Positions 1-6,523 are shown, counted from the first letter of the stretch. The stretch is DNA of 13,074 nucleotides from JBFLVQ01 sp040758525 (GCA_040758525.1 JBFLVQ010000218.1:1-13074), one strand, 5' to 3'. Notes: a model not told the origin generated them from the sequence alone. A program made the numbers and translations.

Positions 1-357
1 GCCGGCTTTGATCTTCTTTTTAGTCTTATACTGTTTGGTAATAAGCTGATTTTCTGTATTGGTAAAGCGGGATTCCCAATATATTACATTAATCTGTTTG
101 GTTGAGAGATTCTTGCATTTGAAGGTAAAAAGCAGTTGCTCATCCCCTTTTGTTGTACCAGTCGGCACCGGATTTGTACCCATAGAGCCACCGCTTGTCT
201 GCCATTTCAGCATACTGACAAGCGTGACTTGAAATTCTGAGACCTCTATGGGCGATTTGATCTCAATAGCTTTGCCATTACTAGCCTGCGCAAAGACGAA
301 TTGATTGGCACTACTCAAGATCATAAAAACAATGAGTAGGCTTGTTGCTATTGCCAT
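1..357 (-). CDS. Exported protein of unknown function, N-terminal part
   Basis: Reading the minus strand from the ATG at 357 gives 119 codons without a stop, and the frame runs off the left edge, so this is the N-terminal part of a longer gene. A GGGAG Shine-Dalgarno sits about 8 bases before the ATG. Residues 5-24 (SLLIVFMILSSANQFVFAQA) form a hydrophobic signal sequence with a likely signal peptidase I site after FAQA, although the basic n-region is missing. The mature part begins with polar residues and beta-strand-like segments (VSEFQVTLVSMLKW, QLLFTFKCKNLS, INVIYWESRFTN), with a Gly/Thr-rich loop at about 56-69. This resembles a small extracytoplasmic beta-sandwich, but I recognise no family. 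It is separated from the peptidase gene by 257 bases and has its own candidate promoter. Confidence 0.7.
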   Translation of the reverse strand, partial: MAIATSLLIVFMILSSANQFVFAQASNGKAIEIKSPIEVSEFQVTLVSMLKWQTSGGSMGTNPVPTGTTKGDEQLLFTFKCKNLSTKQINVIYWESRFTNTENQLITKQYKTKKKIKAG

Positions 358-416
358 TACGGCACTCCCAACAGGCTGGCATACCCCAGTATTAAGAAGT
401 TTTTGGGGACAACGAG

Positions 417-445
417 ATTGTAGTTAAAATACCTATAGATAGCAA
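417..445 (-). promoter_or_regulatory. Candidate sigma70-type promoter for the exported protein
   Basis: On the minus strand, TTGCTA (445-440) and TACAAT (422-417) are separated by 17 bases. This predicts transcription starting near 410 and a leader of about 50 bases. The leader holds a short CCCCA/TGGGG inverted repeat (near 411-387). The call rests on hexamer match and spacing only. Confidence 0.4.
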
Positions 446-559
446 TTTGTTTCTTACGGATTTAGTTAAAGATATTAGCAATACAATGGGGTAGAGTTAG
501 CTCTCTTTGAGAAATCTCAGGGTTTACCGTAAGTGGGAAGAATCGGCTAGTATTATCAA

Positions 560-608
560 TCTGCTTTGTGCCTAGCCAGTAGAGTTGACGGGCTAGGCAC
601 AAAACAGA
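560..608 (-). repeat. Long hairpin just after the peptidase stop codon
   Basis: Arms 561-577 and 591-607 pair over 17 positions around a 13-base loop, and 560/608 add one more pair. The core TTGTGCCTAGCC/GGCTAGGCACAA is perfect. The single mismatch becomes a G-U pair only in the minus-strand transcript, which suggests the RNA made from the peptidase gene is the relevant one. The stem starts 7 bases after the TAA at 617-615. No U-run follows, so a canonical intrinsic terminator is not supported. Transcript-end protection, processing or Rho-assisted termination are alternatives. Imperfect direct repeats (AATCGGCTA..T.TT.TCAA) flank it at about 541-559 and 620-638. Confidence 0.6.
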
Positions 609-614
609 GTTGGC

Positions 615-1976
615 TTAAAATCGGCTAATCTTGTCAAAGTAGTGGACAAACATTTTGATACCGCCGGAAGCCTGTTGCCAGTCATAATTCTCATTAGGTG
701 CATGATAGCCATGCTCAGGCAGACTAAGGCCCAGGAAAGTGATCGGTACCTTAAGATAGTTCTGCATAGACACACAGGCGCCAATTGAACCCCCTTCACG
801 TGTAAAAGCAGGTGTCTTGCCAAAAGCAAAGCGCATTGCCTCACGTGCTGCATCGGCATAAGAGCCTTCAAACTGGCCTAAATAAGGCGGCGCGGAAGCA
901 AGGAAGTTAACCTTTATATCAGGGTTGCGTTCTTTGACAAAGTCACGCACCAAGCGAAAGATCTTATTACCATCCATATCAGGAACAAGCCGCACACTGA
1001 TCTTAGCCTCGGCGCGGTAGGGCACAATAGTCTTTACTCCAGGGCCGTTGTAGCCGCCCGTGATGCCATGGATTTCAAAAGTCGGCTCGCTCATAATCGC
1101 CTTTACTACATCGGTAGCATCTGTTGAACGTAGCTTTTTAAGGCCATGTGCATTCATAAATTGCTTCACATTAAAGCCAGAATCTAGGAAATTCTGCACC
1201 TGCTTCTTAGTAGCGCGTGCTACCTCATCATAGAAACCTTTGATCTTGACTCGTCCCGTACGGGCATCATAGCAATCATTAATTACTTGGCAGAGCTCGC
1301 CTACAGGGTTACGCGCAGCACCCCCAGTAAGACCAGAATGGACATCTTTACTGCCTGTTTCTAGTGTGAAGGTAAAACTAAGTACACCGCGTAGACCATA
1401 AGGCACCGCCGGTTTGCTACGGTTAATCCAGATCGTATCTGAAACCACTACTGAATCGGTCTTAAACTCTTTGGCGCGACCTTTAAGGAATGTATCAAAG
1501 TTAGGACTACCGATCTCTTCTTCTAGCTCCCATAGGAAGCGGAAATTTAATGGTAGCTTGTGAACAACAGCATATCGCATGGCATAAAGGGCAGTGAGTG
1601 CTGGCCCTTTATCATCGGTTGTGCCACGCCCTTCATAACGACCGTCCTCTTTGAAGAAAGTGAAAGGGGCTTTGTGCCATTCCGCCGGGTCGGCGGGCTG
1701 CACATCTATATGGTTATAAATTGTAACGGTCCGATAACGACTGTCCTGAATCAACTCACCCACTACACAGGGGTAACCTTGTGTGGCTGCCTTTTCGCCA
1801 TTGACGTCTTCGGCTTTCAGATATTCGACTGCTAACTCGGCGCCACGTTCGATGTCCTGGCGATGAGCCGGATCCATACTTATCGTTGGTATCTCGACAA
1901 TCTCTGCCAATCGCTCTTCGAATTCGTCACGTATACTGTTGATGTACTGCTCCAGGTTCGGGAATGAACTACTCAT
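615..1976 (-). CDS. M20-family metallopeptidase (dipeptidase-like)
   Basis: This is a 453-residue zinc peptidase of the M20/ArgE/DapE/CNDP group, which hydrolyses dipeptides or short peptides, usually in the cytoplasm. The di-zinc ligand set is visible: NHIDVQP (His89, Asp91), TTDDKG (Asp121), the catalytic ELEEEIG glutamates (about 152-154), SDTIW (Asp180) and the C-terminal LPEHGYHAPNE (His422 or His425). The lid (dimerisation) domain lies between about residues 200 and 370 with VHSG at 212-215. The length is normal for bacterial dipeptidases. An upstream in-frame ATG at 1988 has no ribosome site, whereas GGAGAGAGG stands directly before the ATG at 1976, so I chose 1976. There is no signal peptide. 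It follows the cinA-like gene by 104 bases and probably has its own promoter. The exact substrate cannot be read from sequence; the CNDP/PepV-like carnosinase or Xaa-dipeptidase class is most likely. Confidence 0.93.
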   Translation of the reverse strand: MSSSFPNLEQYINSIRDEFEERLAEIVEIPTISMDPAHRQDIERGAELAVEYLKAEDVNGEKAATQGYPCVVGELIQDSRYRTVTIYNHIDVQPADPAEWHKAPFTFFKEDGRYEGRGTTDDKGPALTALYAMRYAVVHKLPLNFRFLWELEEEIGSPNFDTFLKGRAKEFKTDSVVVSDTIWINRSKPAVPYGLRGVLSFTFTLETGSKDVHSGLTGGAARNPVGELCQVINDCYDARTGRVKIKGFYDEVARATKKQVQNFLDSGFNVKQFMNAHGLKKLRSTDATDVVKAIMSEPTFEIHGITGGYNGPGVKTIVPYRAEAKISVRLVPDMDGNKIFRLVRDFVKERNPDIKVNFLASAPPYLGQFEGSYADAAREAMRFAFGKTPAFTREGGSIGACVSMQNYLKVPITFLGLSLPEHGYHAPNENYDWQQASGGIKMFVHYFDKISRF

Positions 1977-2022
1977 GCCTCTCTCCATGACAAGAAGTAT
2001 GGTTTTTGATCGAATAGCTCAT

Positions 2023-2051
2023 ATCATAGGCATTATGGAAGGATAGCGCAA
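2023..2051 (-). promoter_or_regulatory. Possible promoter for the M20 peptidase
   Basis: On the minus strand, TTGCGC (2051-2046) and TATGAT (2028-2023) are spaced by 17 bases, 47 bases upstream of the chosen start. The -35 matches the consensus weakly (3 of 6), so this is tentative. Confidence 0.25.
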
Positions 2052-2068
2052 TGCAAGGCTGATTATTC

Positions 2069-2089
2069 AATAGCGGATCACTAGCTATT
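2069..2089 (-). repeat. Short inverted repeat over the cinA-like stop codon
   Basis: AATAGC (2074-2069) pairs with GCTATT (2089-2084) around a 9-base loop that contains the TAG stop. The stem is short (6 bp, AT-rich) and has no U-tract. It may weakly attenuate read-through into the peptidase gene or be chance. Confidence 0.25.
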
Positions 2090-2887
2090 AACAATAGTTA
2101 AGCCTGCGCGTCTACAGACAGTCGCTAGATCGTTTGCTGCTGCTGCCAGTGTATAAGCTATTTCTGTGGCCTCGCCACGTGCATGCAACTTAATAAGAAA
2201 ACGTAGATCTGGTCCAAACTTCTTGGCTTTCGATTTCACATAAACATTAGGGTGAGCAGTTGCGATCTCACGCAATATCGGCGCTAATACCGATTCATCG
2301 CCACAATTGACCCACACTTCACGTTCCTGAAAGCTGCCTGCGCCAAAGAGTGTAGCAAAGGTGGTGGGTAGCGACTGAGTGATAATCGCCTGCAGTTCAG
2401 CAGGTACACCAGGCAGGCAAATAATCATAGTGGTTTGGTGGATAAGCTGAATTGCCGGGGCAGCACCAACAGGATTGGCGATTGGAACAGCACCGCGCGG
2501 CAAGATTGCCATCTTAGCCCTTGGTGGGGTGATATCAGCACTGCTAACATAGCCTTGCGCAGCCAGCGCAGCATACTTATCAACGATCCAGCAGTAAGCA
2601 GTCTCGTCAAGTATCAGAGGACAATTGAGCGCTTGGGCTAGCGCTGCAAGAGTAAGATCATCATCAGTTGGTCCCAATCCCCCAGTAGTAATTAGCAGAT
2701 CTACACCATTGTGACAGGCAAGCGCTATTTCTGACGCGATCGCTTCAATCTGATCGGGGAGCATAACAGCACGCTGCACCTGTGCGCCTAGTCCGGTAAA
2801 ATGTCGGCAAAGCCAATGGGTATTGGTATCGAGTGTCTCCCCGATCAACAGTTCATTGCCAATTGCCAGGATTATAACTCTGCGCAT
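2081..2887 (-). CDS. CinA N-terminal (MoCF-type) domain protein
   Basis: This 268-residue protein matches the N-terminal half of CinA (COG1058), related to the molybdopterin-binding fold of MoaB/MogA. Family motifs are clear: GNELLIGETLDTN at 10-22, TTGGLGPTDDDLT at 67-79 (nucleotide/pterin pocket), NPVGAAPA at 138-145 and LPGVPAE at 158-164. Full bacterial CinA (about 410-430 residues) adds a nicotinamide-nucleotide amidase domain, which is absent here. The known activity of the N-terminal part in the family is ADP-ribose/FAD/CoA pyrophosphatase, so nucleotide housekeeping is the likeliest role; competence is an inherited label. The start overlaps the end of the upstream eIF2B-like gene by 16 bases and has only a weak Shine-Dalgarno (GGA), which implies translational coupling. 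Ends with TAG. Confidence 0.88.
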   Translation of the reverse strand: MRRVIILAIGNELLIGETLDTNTHWLCRHFTGLGAQVQRAVMLPDQIEAIASEIALACHNGVDLLITTGGLGPTDDDLTLAALAQALNCPLILDETAYCWIVDKYAALAAQGYVSSADITPPRAKMAILPRGAVPIANPVGAAPAIQLIHQTTMIICLPGVPAELQAIITQSLPTTFATLFGAGSFQEREVWVNCGDESVLAPILREIATAHPNVYVKSKAKKFGPDLRFLIKLHARGEATEIAYTLAAAANDLATVCRRAGLTIVNS

Positions 2888-3807
2888 AATTCCGAGGCGA
2901 CACCAAGATTGGTCAGTTGTAGTTTCACTTCTGCTATCTTGAGCAGACCATGCTCGGTAACAATTCCGTTGAAGAGTTCCAGAGGGGCTGCTTCAAAGTA
3001 GCGATTAAAGATCAACACCTTCTCTGGTGCGCTTTCCCAAACCTCGCTAGATGAATGCATATCCTCGCCAGGCAGATGATAGATCGAGGGGAGGAATTTA
3101 GTACTGTCGGCTAGTACATAGATAGGGCGATCAGCAGCCTGAGCCGCTAGTCCAATCAGTGTTGTTCCAACCTTGTTGATAATACCGTCGATGGTAATTG
3201 CATCTGCACCACTCAACACCAGTGTAGACCTTTGCAATACTAGTCCAACACTAGCATCGATCAAGAAAGTGACAGGAATGCCAGCACCAGAAAGAACCGT
3301 AGCAGTTTTGCGCCCTTCCATTACTGGACGACTCTCTGTACAGAAGACCTCAAAGCATTTCCCCTGCCGTTTTGCTGTGATCAGAGTCTTAATTATTGTT
3401 GCGCTATAGGAATGTACCAGCACAACGGCGCCATCTGTAATCAGTGGTTTAGTATGCAGTGTGATACCGTCGCTGCCGCCAACAATAATAGCAAGGAAAT
3501 TGTAGATAAACTTCTCCAATGCAGCTTTGCCTTCACCAAAGGCATTATGCGCATCGCAAGTCAGTAGTCCGCGATTTACTAGATTGAAGAGTGTCGCCAT
3601 CTTTGGTTGTGCATGTAGTAGTCGCTTGGCAAAAGCAATAATAGGGGTGCGTATTAGGGTAATAGGGGCATTCTCAGGCTCTTCCAGATCACCTATTAGA
3701 TCGAGTAATGCTACGGCTGCACGCCGTGCCAGTTCGGAAGAGCCAGAGGAGTTATCCTGGGCAATTGGGGCAATCAGTTGCTCGATCTTTTCACGATAGT
3801 CATACAT
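2872..3807 (-). CDS. eIF2B / ribose-1,5-bisphosphate isomerase-like protein
   Basis: This 311-residue protein belongs to the eIF2B alpha/beta/delta, MtnA and R15P isomerase superfamily. After an N-terminal helical half (1-110) comes the Rossmann-like half with VLVHSYS (129-135), TESRPVMEGRKTA (157-169), SGADAITIDGIINKVGT (199-215) and FEAAPLELFNGIVTEHG (271-287). The last motif is a hallmark of this group. In R15P isomerase and MtnA the catalytic pair is a Cys in the HCNS/TCN-type loop and an Asp in GAD. Here the Asp is kept (Asp202) but the Cys position is Ser133, as in non-catalytic eIF2B alpha. Isomerase activity is therefore uncertain, and a regulatory or nucleotide-sugar-phosphate sensing role is possible. 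No good Shine-Dalgarno precedes the ATG. The leader of about 170 bases contains conspicuous inverted repeats. Confidence 0.85.
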   Translation of the reverse strand: MYDYREKIEQLIAPIAQDNSSGSSELARRAAVALLDLIGDLEEPENAPITLIRTPIIAFAKRLLHAQPKMATLFNLVNRGLLTCDAHNAFGEGKAALEKFIYNFLAIIVGGSDGITLHTKPLITDGAVVLVHSYSATIIKTLITAKRQGKCFEVFCTESRPVMEGRKTATVLSGAGIPVTFLIDASVGLVLQRSTLVLSGADAITIDGIINKVGTTLIGLAAQAADRPIYVLADSTKFLPSIYHLPGEDMHSSSEVWESAPEKVLIFNRYFEAAPLELFNGIVTEHGLLKIAEVKLQLTNLGVASELCAEL

Positions 3808-3835
3808 GCTTGATTCAGTTGATCTTGATTGACCA

Positions 3836-3940
3836 CGGCAGGTTTCGAAAAGGAGTCATACCACTGGGATAATCTGTATTATTGCTCGCAGGTTTTACAG
3901 ATAATTACCTGCGGTCACTCCATATTTCTACTACCTGCCG
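3836..3940 (-). promoter_or_regulatory. Structured leader or operator cluster upstream of the eIF2B-like gene
   Basis: Read on the minus strand, three perfect inverted repeats lie in 105 bases: CGGCAGGT (3940-3933) with ACCTGCCG (3843-3836), CGCAGGT (3913-3907) with ACCTGCG (3893-3887), and ATCTGTA (3902-3896) with TACAGAT (3878-3872). The last two interleave with connecting lengths of 4, 2 and 8 bases, the geometry of an H-type pseudoknot, and the first pair encloses them. The region ends 28 bases before the ATG. Alternatively, the four GCAGGT/ACCTGC copies could be protein-binding half-sites. I do not recognise a known riboswitch class. Confidence 0.45.
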
Positions 3941-3983
3941 CTGTCCAATATTTTGGCAAAAATCGACATATAGGTGCAAGCTA

Positions 3984-3992
3984 TCTATAACA
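3984..3992 (-). promoter_or_regulatory. Extended -10 promoter candidate for the eIF2B-like/cinA-like operon
   Basis: The minus strand carries TGTTATAGA (3992-3984), an extended -10 (TGn plus TATAGA) without a good -35. It predicts a start near 3977 and a leader of about 170 bases that would include the whole inverted-repeat cluster. Confidence 0.3.
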
Positions 3993-4016
3993 GAACTAAC
4001 CGTAGATCAGCAGTTG

Positions 4017-4922
4017 CTAGTTGAGTGGTCGTAGCACTGCTAATTGAGCAATAAGCTCCTCCGCACTACTAGTACGATCTGTCAGCTCATAAGCAAGCAG
4101 CCCATTGATCACTTCCGCAAAAGATGGCCCAATCCGAGCATGTTGTTCCCAGTTAAAACGTCGCTCAATAGGATTGTAGAGCTTGCTTGGATGTAGACCA
4201 GTTATTAGTCGAAGCATGGTTGCACCGGCTGCGTATAGGTCGCTTTGTGGTACAGCCTTGCCGTAAAGTTGTTCTGCCGGGGCATACCCAGCCGTACCAA
4301 TCACTGTGCCGGTCTGGGGGCGATCGACAACAGCCTGTGATACGGCAGCGAATTCAATGAGCAGTAAACGATGGTCTTCTTCTGCCCGCATCAAGTTCTG
4401 TGGCTTGATATCACGGTGAATTACGGCAGGTGTACGCGAGTGTAAATAGACAAGAATTTGGGCCAACTCTTGTAGAATAGCGCGTGCCTCTGCCTCATTG
4501 ACAAGCGTATGGCGGGTCTCTAACCATTCTAACAGGGTCTGTCCAGGAATGTACTCTTGCACTAGATACCAATAGTTATTCTCTTCAAAAGTCGCAAATA
4601 GCCTTGGGATACCGCGGTGCTGTAATGTTAGTAGTACACGTGCCTCACGCTCGAAGAGCCTTTCTGCCATTGAGCGGGAAGTACTATAAAAATCTGGATC
4701 ATCTTCAGAGACAGGCTGTAACTCCTTAAGAATGCGTGTGGCATTATGTGCCTTAAGATCATGAACTAGATAAGAGACATTGAATTTGCCACGACTACGC
4801 ACTTCCTCGATAATGTAACGCTCCCGCACCTGTGCACCCAACAATAAGGAACTACAGCCCAGACAGCGGTCTTGTGGGCCTGGATCAGGCGCAGGGCAGT
4901 TAGTAAAGACACAGACCGACAT
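4017..4922 (-). CDS. Four-Cys Ser/Thr kinase-fold protein with altered DFG motif
   Basis: This 301-residue protein has a zinc-knuckle-like start with Cys4, Cys9, Cys20 and Cys23 (C-x4-C-x10-C-x2-C), as known in cyanobacterial-type Hanks kinases, followed by a kinase domain (about 35-295). Kept features are the VAIK-type lysine (Lys66 in RILKEL), an alpha-C glutamate (about Glu91/93), the catalytic loop HRDIKPQN (169-176, Asp171), and GTAGYAPAEQ with SDLYAAG downstream. Changed features are the glycine-rich loop, reduced to SRGKFN (43-48), and DFG, which reads EFA (Glu190-Phe191-Ala192). Loss of the Mg-binding DFG Asp suggests a pseudokinase or a weak, atypical kinase. There is no transmembrane segment, so it is cytosolic. 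A strong GGGGAG lies 10 bases before the ATG. It follows the ketoacyl synthase by 40 bases, so co-transcription is likely. Confidence 0.88.
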   Translation of the reverse strand: MSVCVFTNCPAPDPGPQDRCLGCSSLLLGAQVRERYIIEEVRSRGKFNVSYLVHDLKAHNATRILKELQPVSEDDPDFYSTSRSMAERLFEREARVLLTLQHRGIPRLFATFEENNYWYLVQEYIPGQTLLEWLETRHTLVNEAEARAILQELAQILVYLHSRTPAVIHRDIKPQNLMRAEEDHRLLLIEFAAVSQAVVDRPQTGTVIGTAGYAPAEQLYGKAVPQSDLYAAGATMLRLITGLHPSKLYNPIERRFNWEQHARIGPSFAEVINGLLAYELTDRTSSAEELIAQLAVLRPLN

Positions 4923-4962
4923 GGATTATGCTCCCCTACTGGATTCTCTTTTTCCAGCTAGT

Positions 4963-6264
4963 TTAACCTGAAATCAGCTTCTCAGTATCAGAAACTTTTC
5001 TTAGCACCAGGGCAGAATTTTTCGAGCCAAATCCTATACAGTTACAAAGTACTGTTTCGATCTCTTGATGGCGTGCCTGTTGTGGTACATAGTCTAGATC
5101 GCATTCCCCATCAGGCTGCTCTAAGTTGATGGTGGGATGTATGATATCTTTGGTTAAGGCCAGCAGCGCAGCGGCCACGCCAGCCGCCCCAGATGCTCCC
5201 TGAGGATGACCGATCAGCGATTTTGTCGCGCTCATAGGGATACGGAAGGCATGTTTGCCAAAGCAGCGCTTTACCGCACGTGTCTCTATGGGGTCGTTAA
5301 GTTGTGTAGAGGTACCATGTAAGTTGATATAATCGATCGCATCTACCGCTAGGCCAGCATCTGTAACTGCTAATTGCATTGCCCGCGCAGGCTCCTCGCC
5401 GGACTCATCTAGACGCACACGATGGTGAGCATCACAACTAGTACCATAACCAGCCAATTCAGCATAGATGTGTGCGCCACGCGCCAGCGCTGATTCGGCT
5501 GCTTCAAGTATGAAAAACCATGCTCCTTCACCCGCGACAATACCGCTACGATCCCGACTGAAAGGGCGTGAGGCCTTATCAGGCGCATGGTTCCAAGCTG
5601 TAGTGACAATCTTCATTAATTCAAAACCACTCATAATACCGGGCATAATAGGTGCGTCTGCGCCGCCTGCTAGGGCGATATCGATATGTCCAAGCGCGAT
5701 CATTTGAGCAGCATAGCCAAGCGCATCCGTGGAAGAGGTACAGCCTGTTGAGATAACATGACTAGGTCCATGCAAGTGATAGTACATAGAGAGTTCGCTT
5801 GATAGTGTTCCCGTGGTAGAACTAGGAATTGCATAGACACTTACTTGACTCTTTCGCCCGTTAAAGTAGAAACCATATTGTCGTTCAGTAAATTCAAGTG
5901 GACCACCGCCGCTACCAAAGAAGACACCAGTACGACGACGTGCTTCAAGTGTCAACTCTATTGGGACAAGCCCAGCATCTACCCAAGCCTCTTCACTAGC
6001 AGCAAGCGCGAGTGGTACAGGGCGTGAGATATGGCGACGATCTTTTGCTGGAATATAAAGGTCTGTATTGAACTCTTTTATTTCTGCAGCAATCTTTACT
6101 ATTGATTGTGTAGTATCAAAACTACTAATACGCGATACTCCACTACGGCCAGCCGCTAGTGCTGCCCAATAGGCTTCACGGCCAATGCCATTAGGGCTAA
6201 TACAACCAACACCAGTAATTACAGTACGCCGTATTGTACGGGTATGCCCTCTGCGAGTTGTCAT
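4963..6264 (-). CDS. Beta-ketoacyl-ACP synthase (KAS II / KS-alpha-like)
   Basis: A 433-residue thiolase-fold condensing enzyme that would elongate an acyl or polyketide chain by decarboxylative Claisen condensation of malonyl-ACP in the cytoplasm. The Cys-His-His triad and lysine are present: STGCTSSTDALG (Cys175), NLHGTSTQLND (His316) and SATKSLIGH (Lys348, His353). The C-terminal glycine motif NCIGFGSKNSALVL is typical. The nucleophile loop GCTSS resembles type II polyketide KS-alpha (GCTSG) more than FabF (ACATG), while HGTSTQLND is FabF-like, so the product may not be ordinary fatty acid. No acyl carrier protein, chain-length factor or reductase gene is in view. An upstream in-frame GTG at 6270 is only 3 bases from AGGAG (6278-6274), whereas the ATG at 6264 is 9 bases away, so I chose 6264. 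It is followed closely by the kinase-fold gene. Confidence 0.92.
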   Translation of the reverse strand: MTTRRGHTRTIRRTVITGVGCISPNGIGREAYWAALAAGRSGVSRISSFDTTQSIVKIAAEIKEFNTDLYIPAKDRRHISRPVPLALAASEEAWVDAGLVPIELTLEARRRTGVFFGSGGGPLEFTERQYGFYFNGRKSQVSVYAIPSSTTGTLSSELSMYYHLHGPSHVISTGCTSSTDALGYAAQMIALGHIDIALAGGADAPIMPGIMSGFELMKIVTTAWNHAPDKASRPFSRDRSGIVAGEGAWFFILEAAESALARGAHIYAELAGYGTSCDAHHRVRLDESGEEPARAMQLAVTDAGLAVDAIDYINLHGTSTQLNDPIETRAVKRCFGKHAFRIPMSATKSLIGHPQGASGAAGVAAALLALTKDIIHPTINLEQPDGECDLDYVPQQARHQEIETVLCNCIGFGSKNSALVLRKVSDTEKLISG

Positions 6265-6290
6265 TATCACTATCTCCTCAAAATCGAAGA

Positions 6291-6320
6291 TCTATACAGA
6301 TTCGTGAAAGCAAACCCTAA
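6291..6320 (-). promoter_or_regulatory. Candidate promoter of the ketoacyl synthase operon
   Basis: On the minus strand, TTAGGG (6320-6315) and TATAGA (6296-6291) are separated by 18 bases. Transcription would start near 6284, giving a leader of about 20 bases with the AGGAG ribosome site in place. The -35 is weak and is overlapped by the 12-bp repeats, a layout typical of activator-dependent promoters. Confidence 0.4.
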
Positions 6321-6351
6321 CTAGTTACCTAACAATTTACCTAACTATTTA
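6316..6351. repeat. Three tandem 12-bp iterons upstream of the ketoacyl synthase
   Basis: CCTAACTAGTTA, CCTAACAATTTA and CCTAACTATTTA follow one another exactly, with the first six bases invariant and TTA invariant at the end of each unit. They overlap the candidate -35 of the minus-strand synthase promoter. A TAACAATT/AATTGTTA inverted repeat (6330-6337 and 6351-6358) overlaps the array. Evenly phased direct repeats over a -35 suggest a binding site for a multimeric regulator. They may also act on the divergent chaperone gene, though its start is more than 400 bases away. Confidence 0.6.
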
Positions 6352-6403
6352 ATTGTTAACTGCTTTTCCTATTAGCGCAAGCTACGGCAGCACGCGCGCA
6401 ATT

Positions 6404-6453
6404 GCAGAATATCCCATTGAGTTCTAACCGTAACTGTAGTATTCTGCGATGGG
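6404..6453 (+). repeat. Inverted repeat with interleaved second pairing
   Basis: GCAGAATA (6404-6411) pairs perfectly with TATTCTGC (6440-6447). Inside the loop CCCATT (6413-6418) can pair with GATGGG (6448-6453) with one G-U on the plus strand, giving a possible pseudoknot. This could belong to an unannotated small RNA or be a protein site. No promoter or terminator was found that would fix its ends. Confidence 0.3.
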
Positions 6454-6517
6454 TTTGCAGGTTTTTCAGGCTGAGTAAGAAGCGCTGAGTTCTGACAAAG
6501 ATAGTGACAAGATAGTT

Positions 6518-6523
6518 TATAAT
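6518..6523 (+). promoter_or_regulatory. Perfect TATAAT box, distal promoter candidate for dnaK-like gene
   Basis: TATAAT follows two near-copies of TGACAA(A)GATAG (6493-6515). CTGACA at 6492-6497 could serve as -35, but the spacing of 20 is long. A transcript starting near 6530 would give the chaperone a leader of about 245 bases with nested inverted repeats (CAACTTGA 6585-6592 with TCAAGTTG 6686-6693; AACCG 6624-6628 with CGGTT 6659-6663). Confidence 0.3.

Noticed and set aside
593..871. 92-codon open frame on the minus strand inside the peptidase gene
   Set aside because: It is a shadow frame of the well-supported M20 gene, with Cys/Leu-rich composition and no motif.
1977..1988. ATG at 1988 as start of the M20 peptidase
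   Set aside because: The codons after it (ATGGAGAGAGGC) themselves form the purine-rich ribosome site for the ATG at 1976, and nothing suitable lies upstream of 1988.
3887..3913. Rho-independent terminator of the kinase gene
   Set aside because: The CGCAGGT/ACCTGCG stem is not followed by a U-run on the minus strand and lies more than 100 bases past the stop codon.
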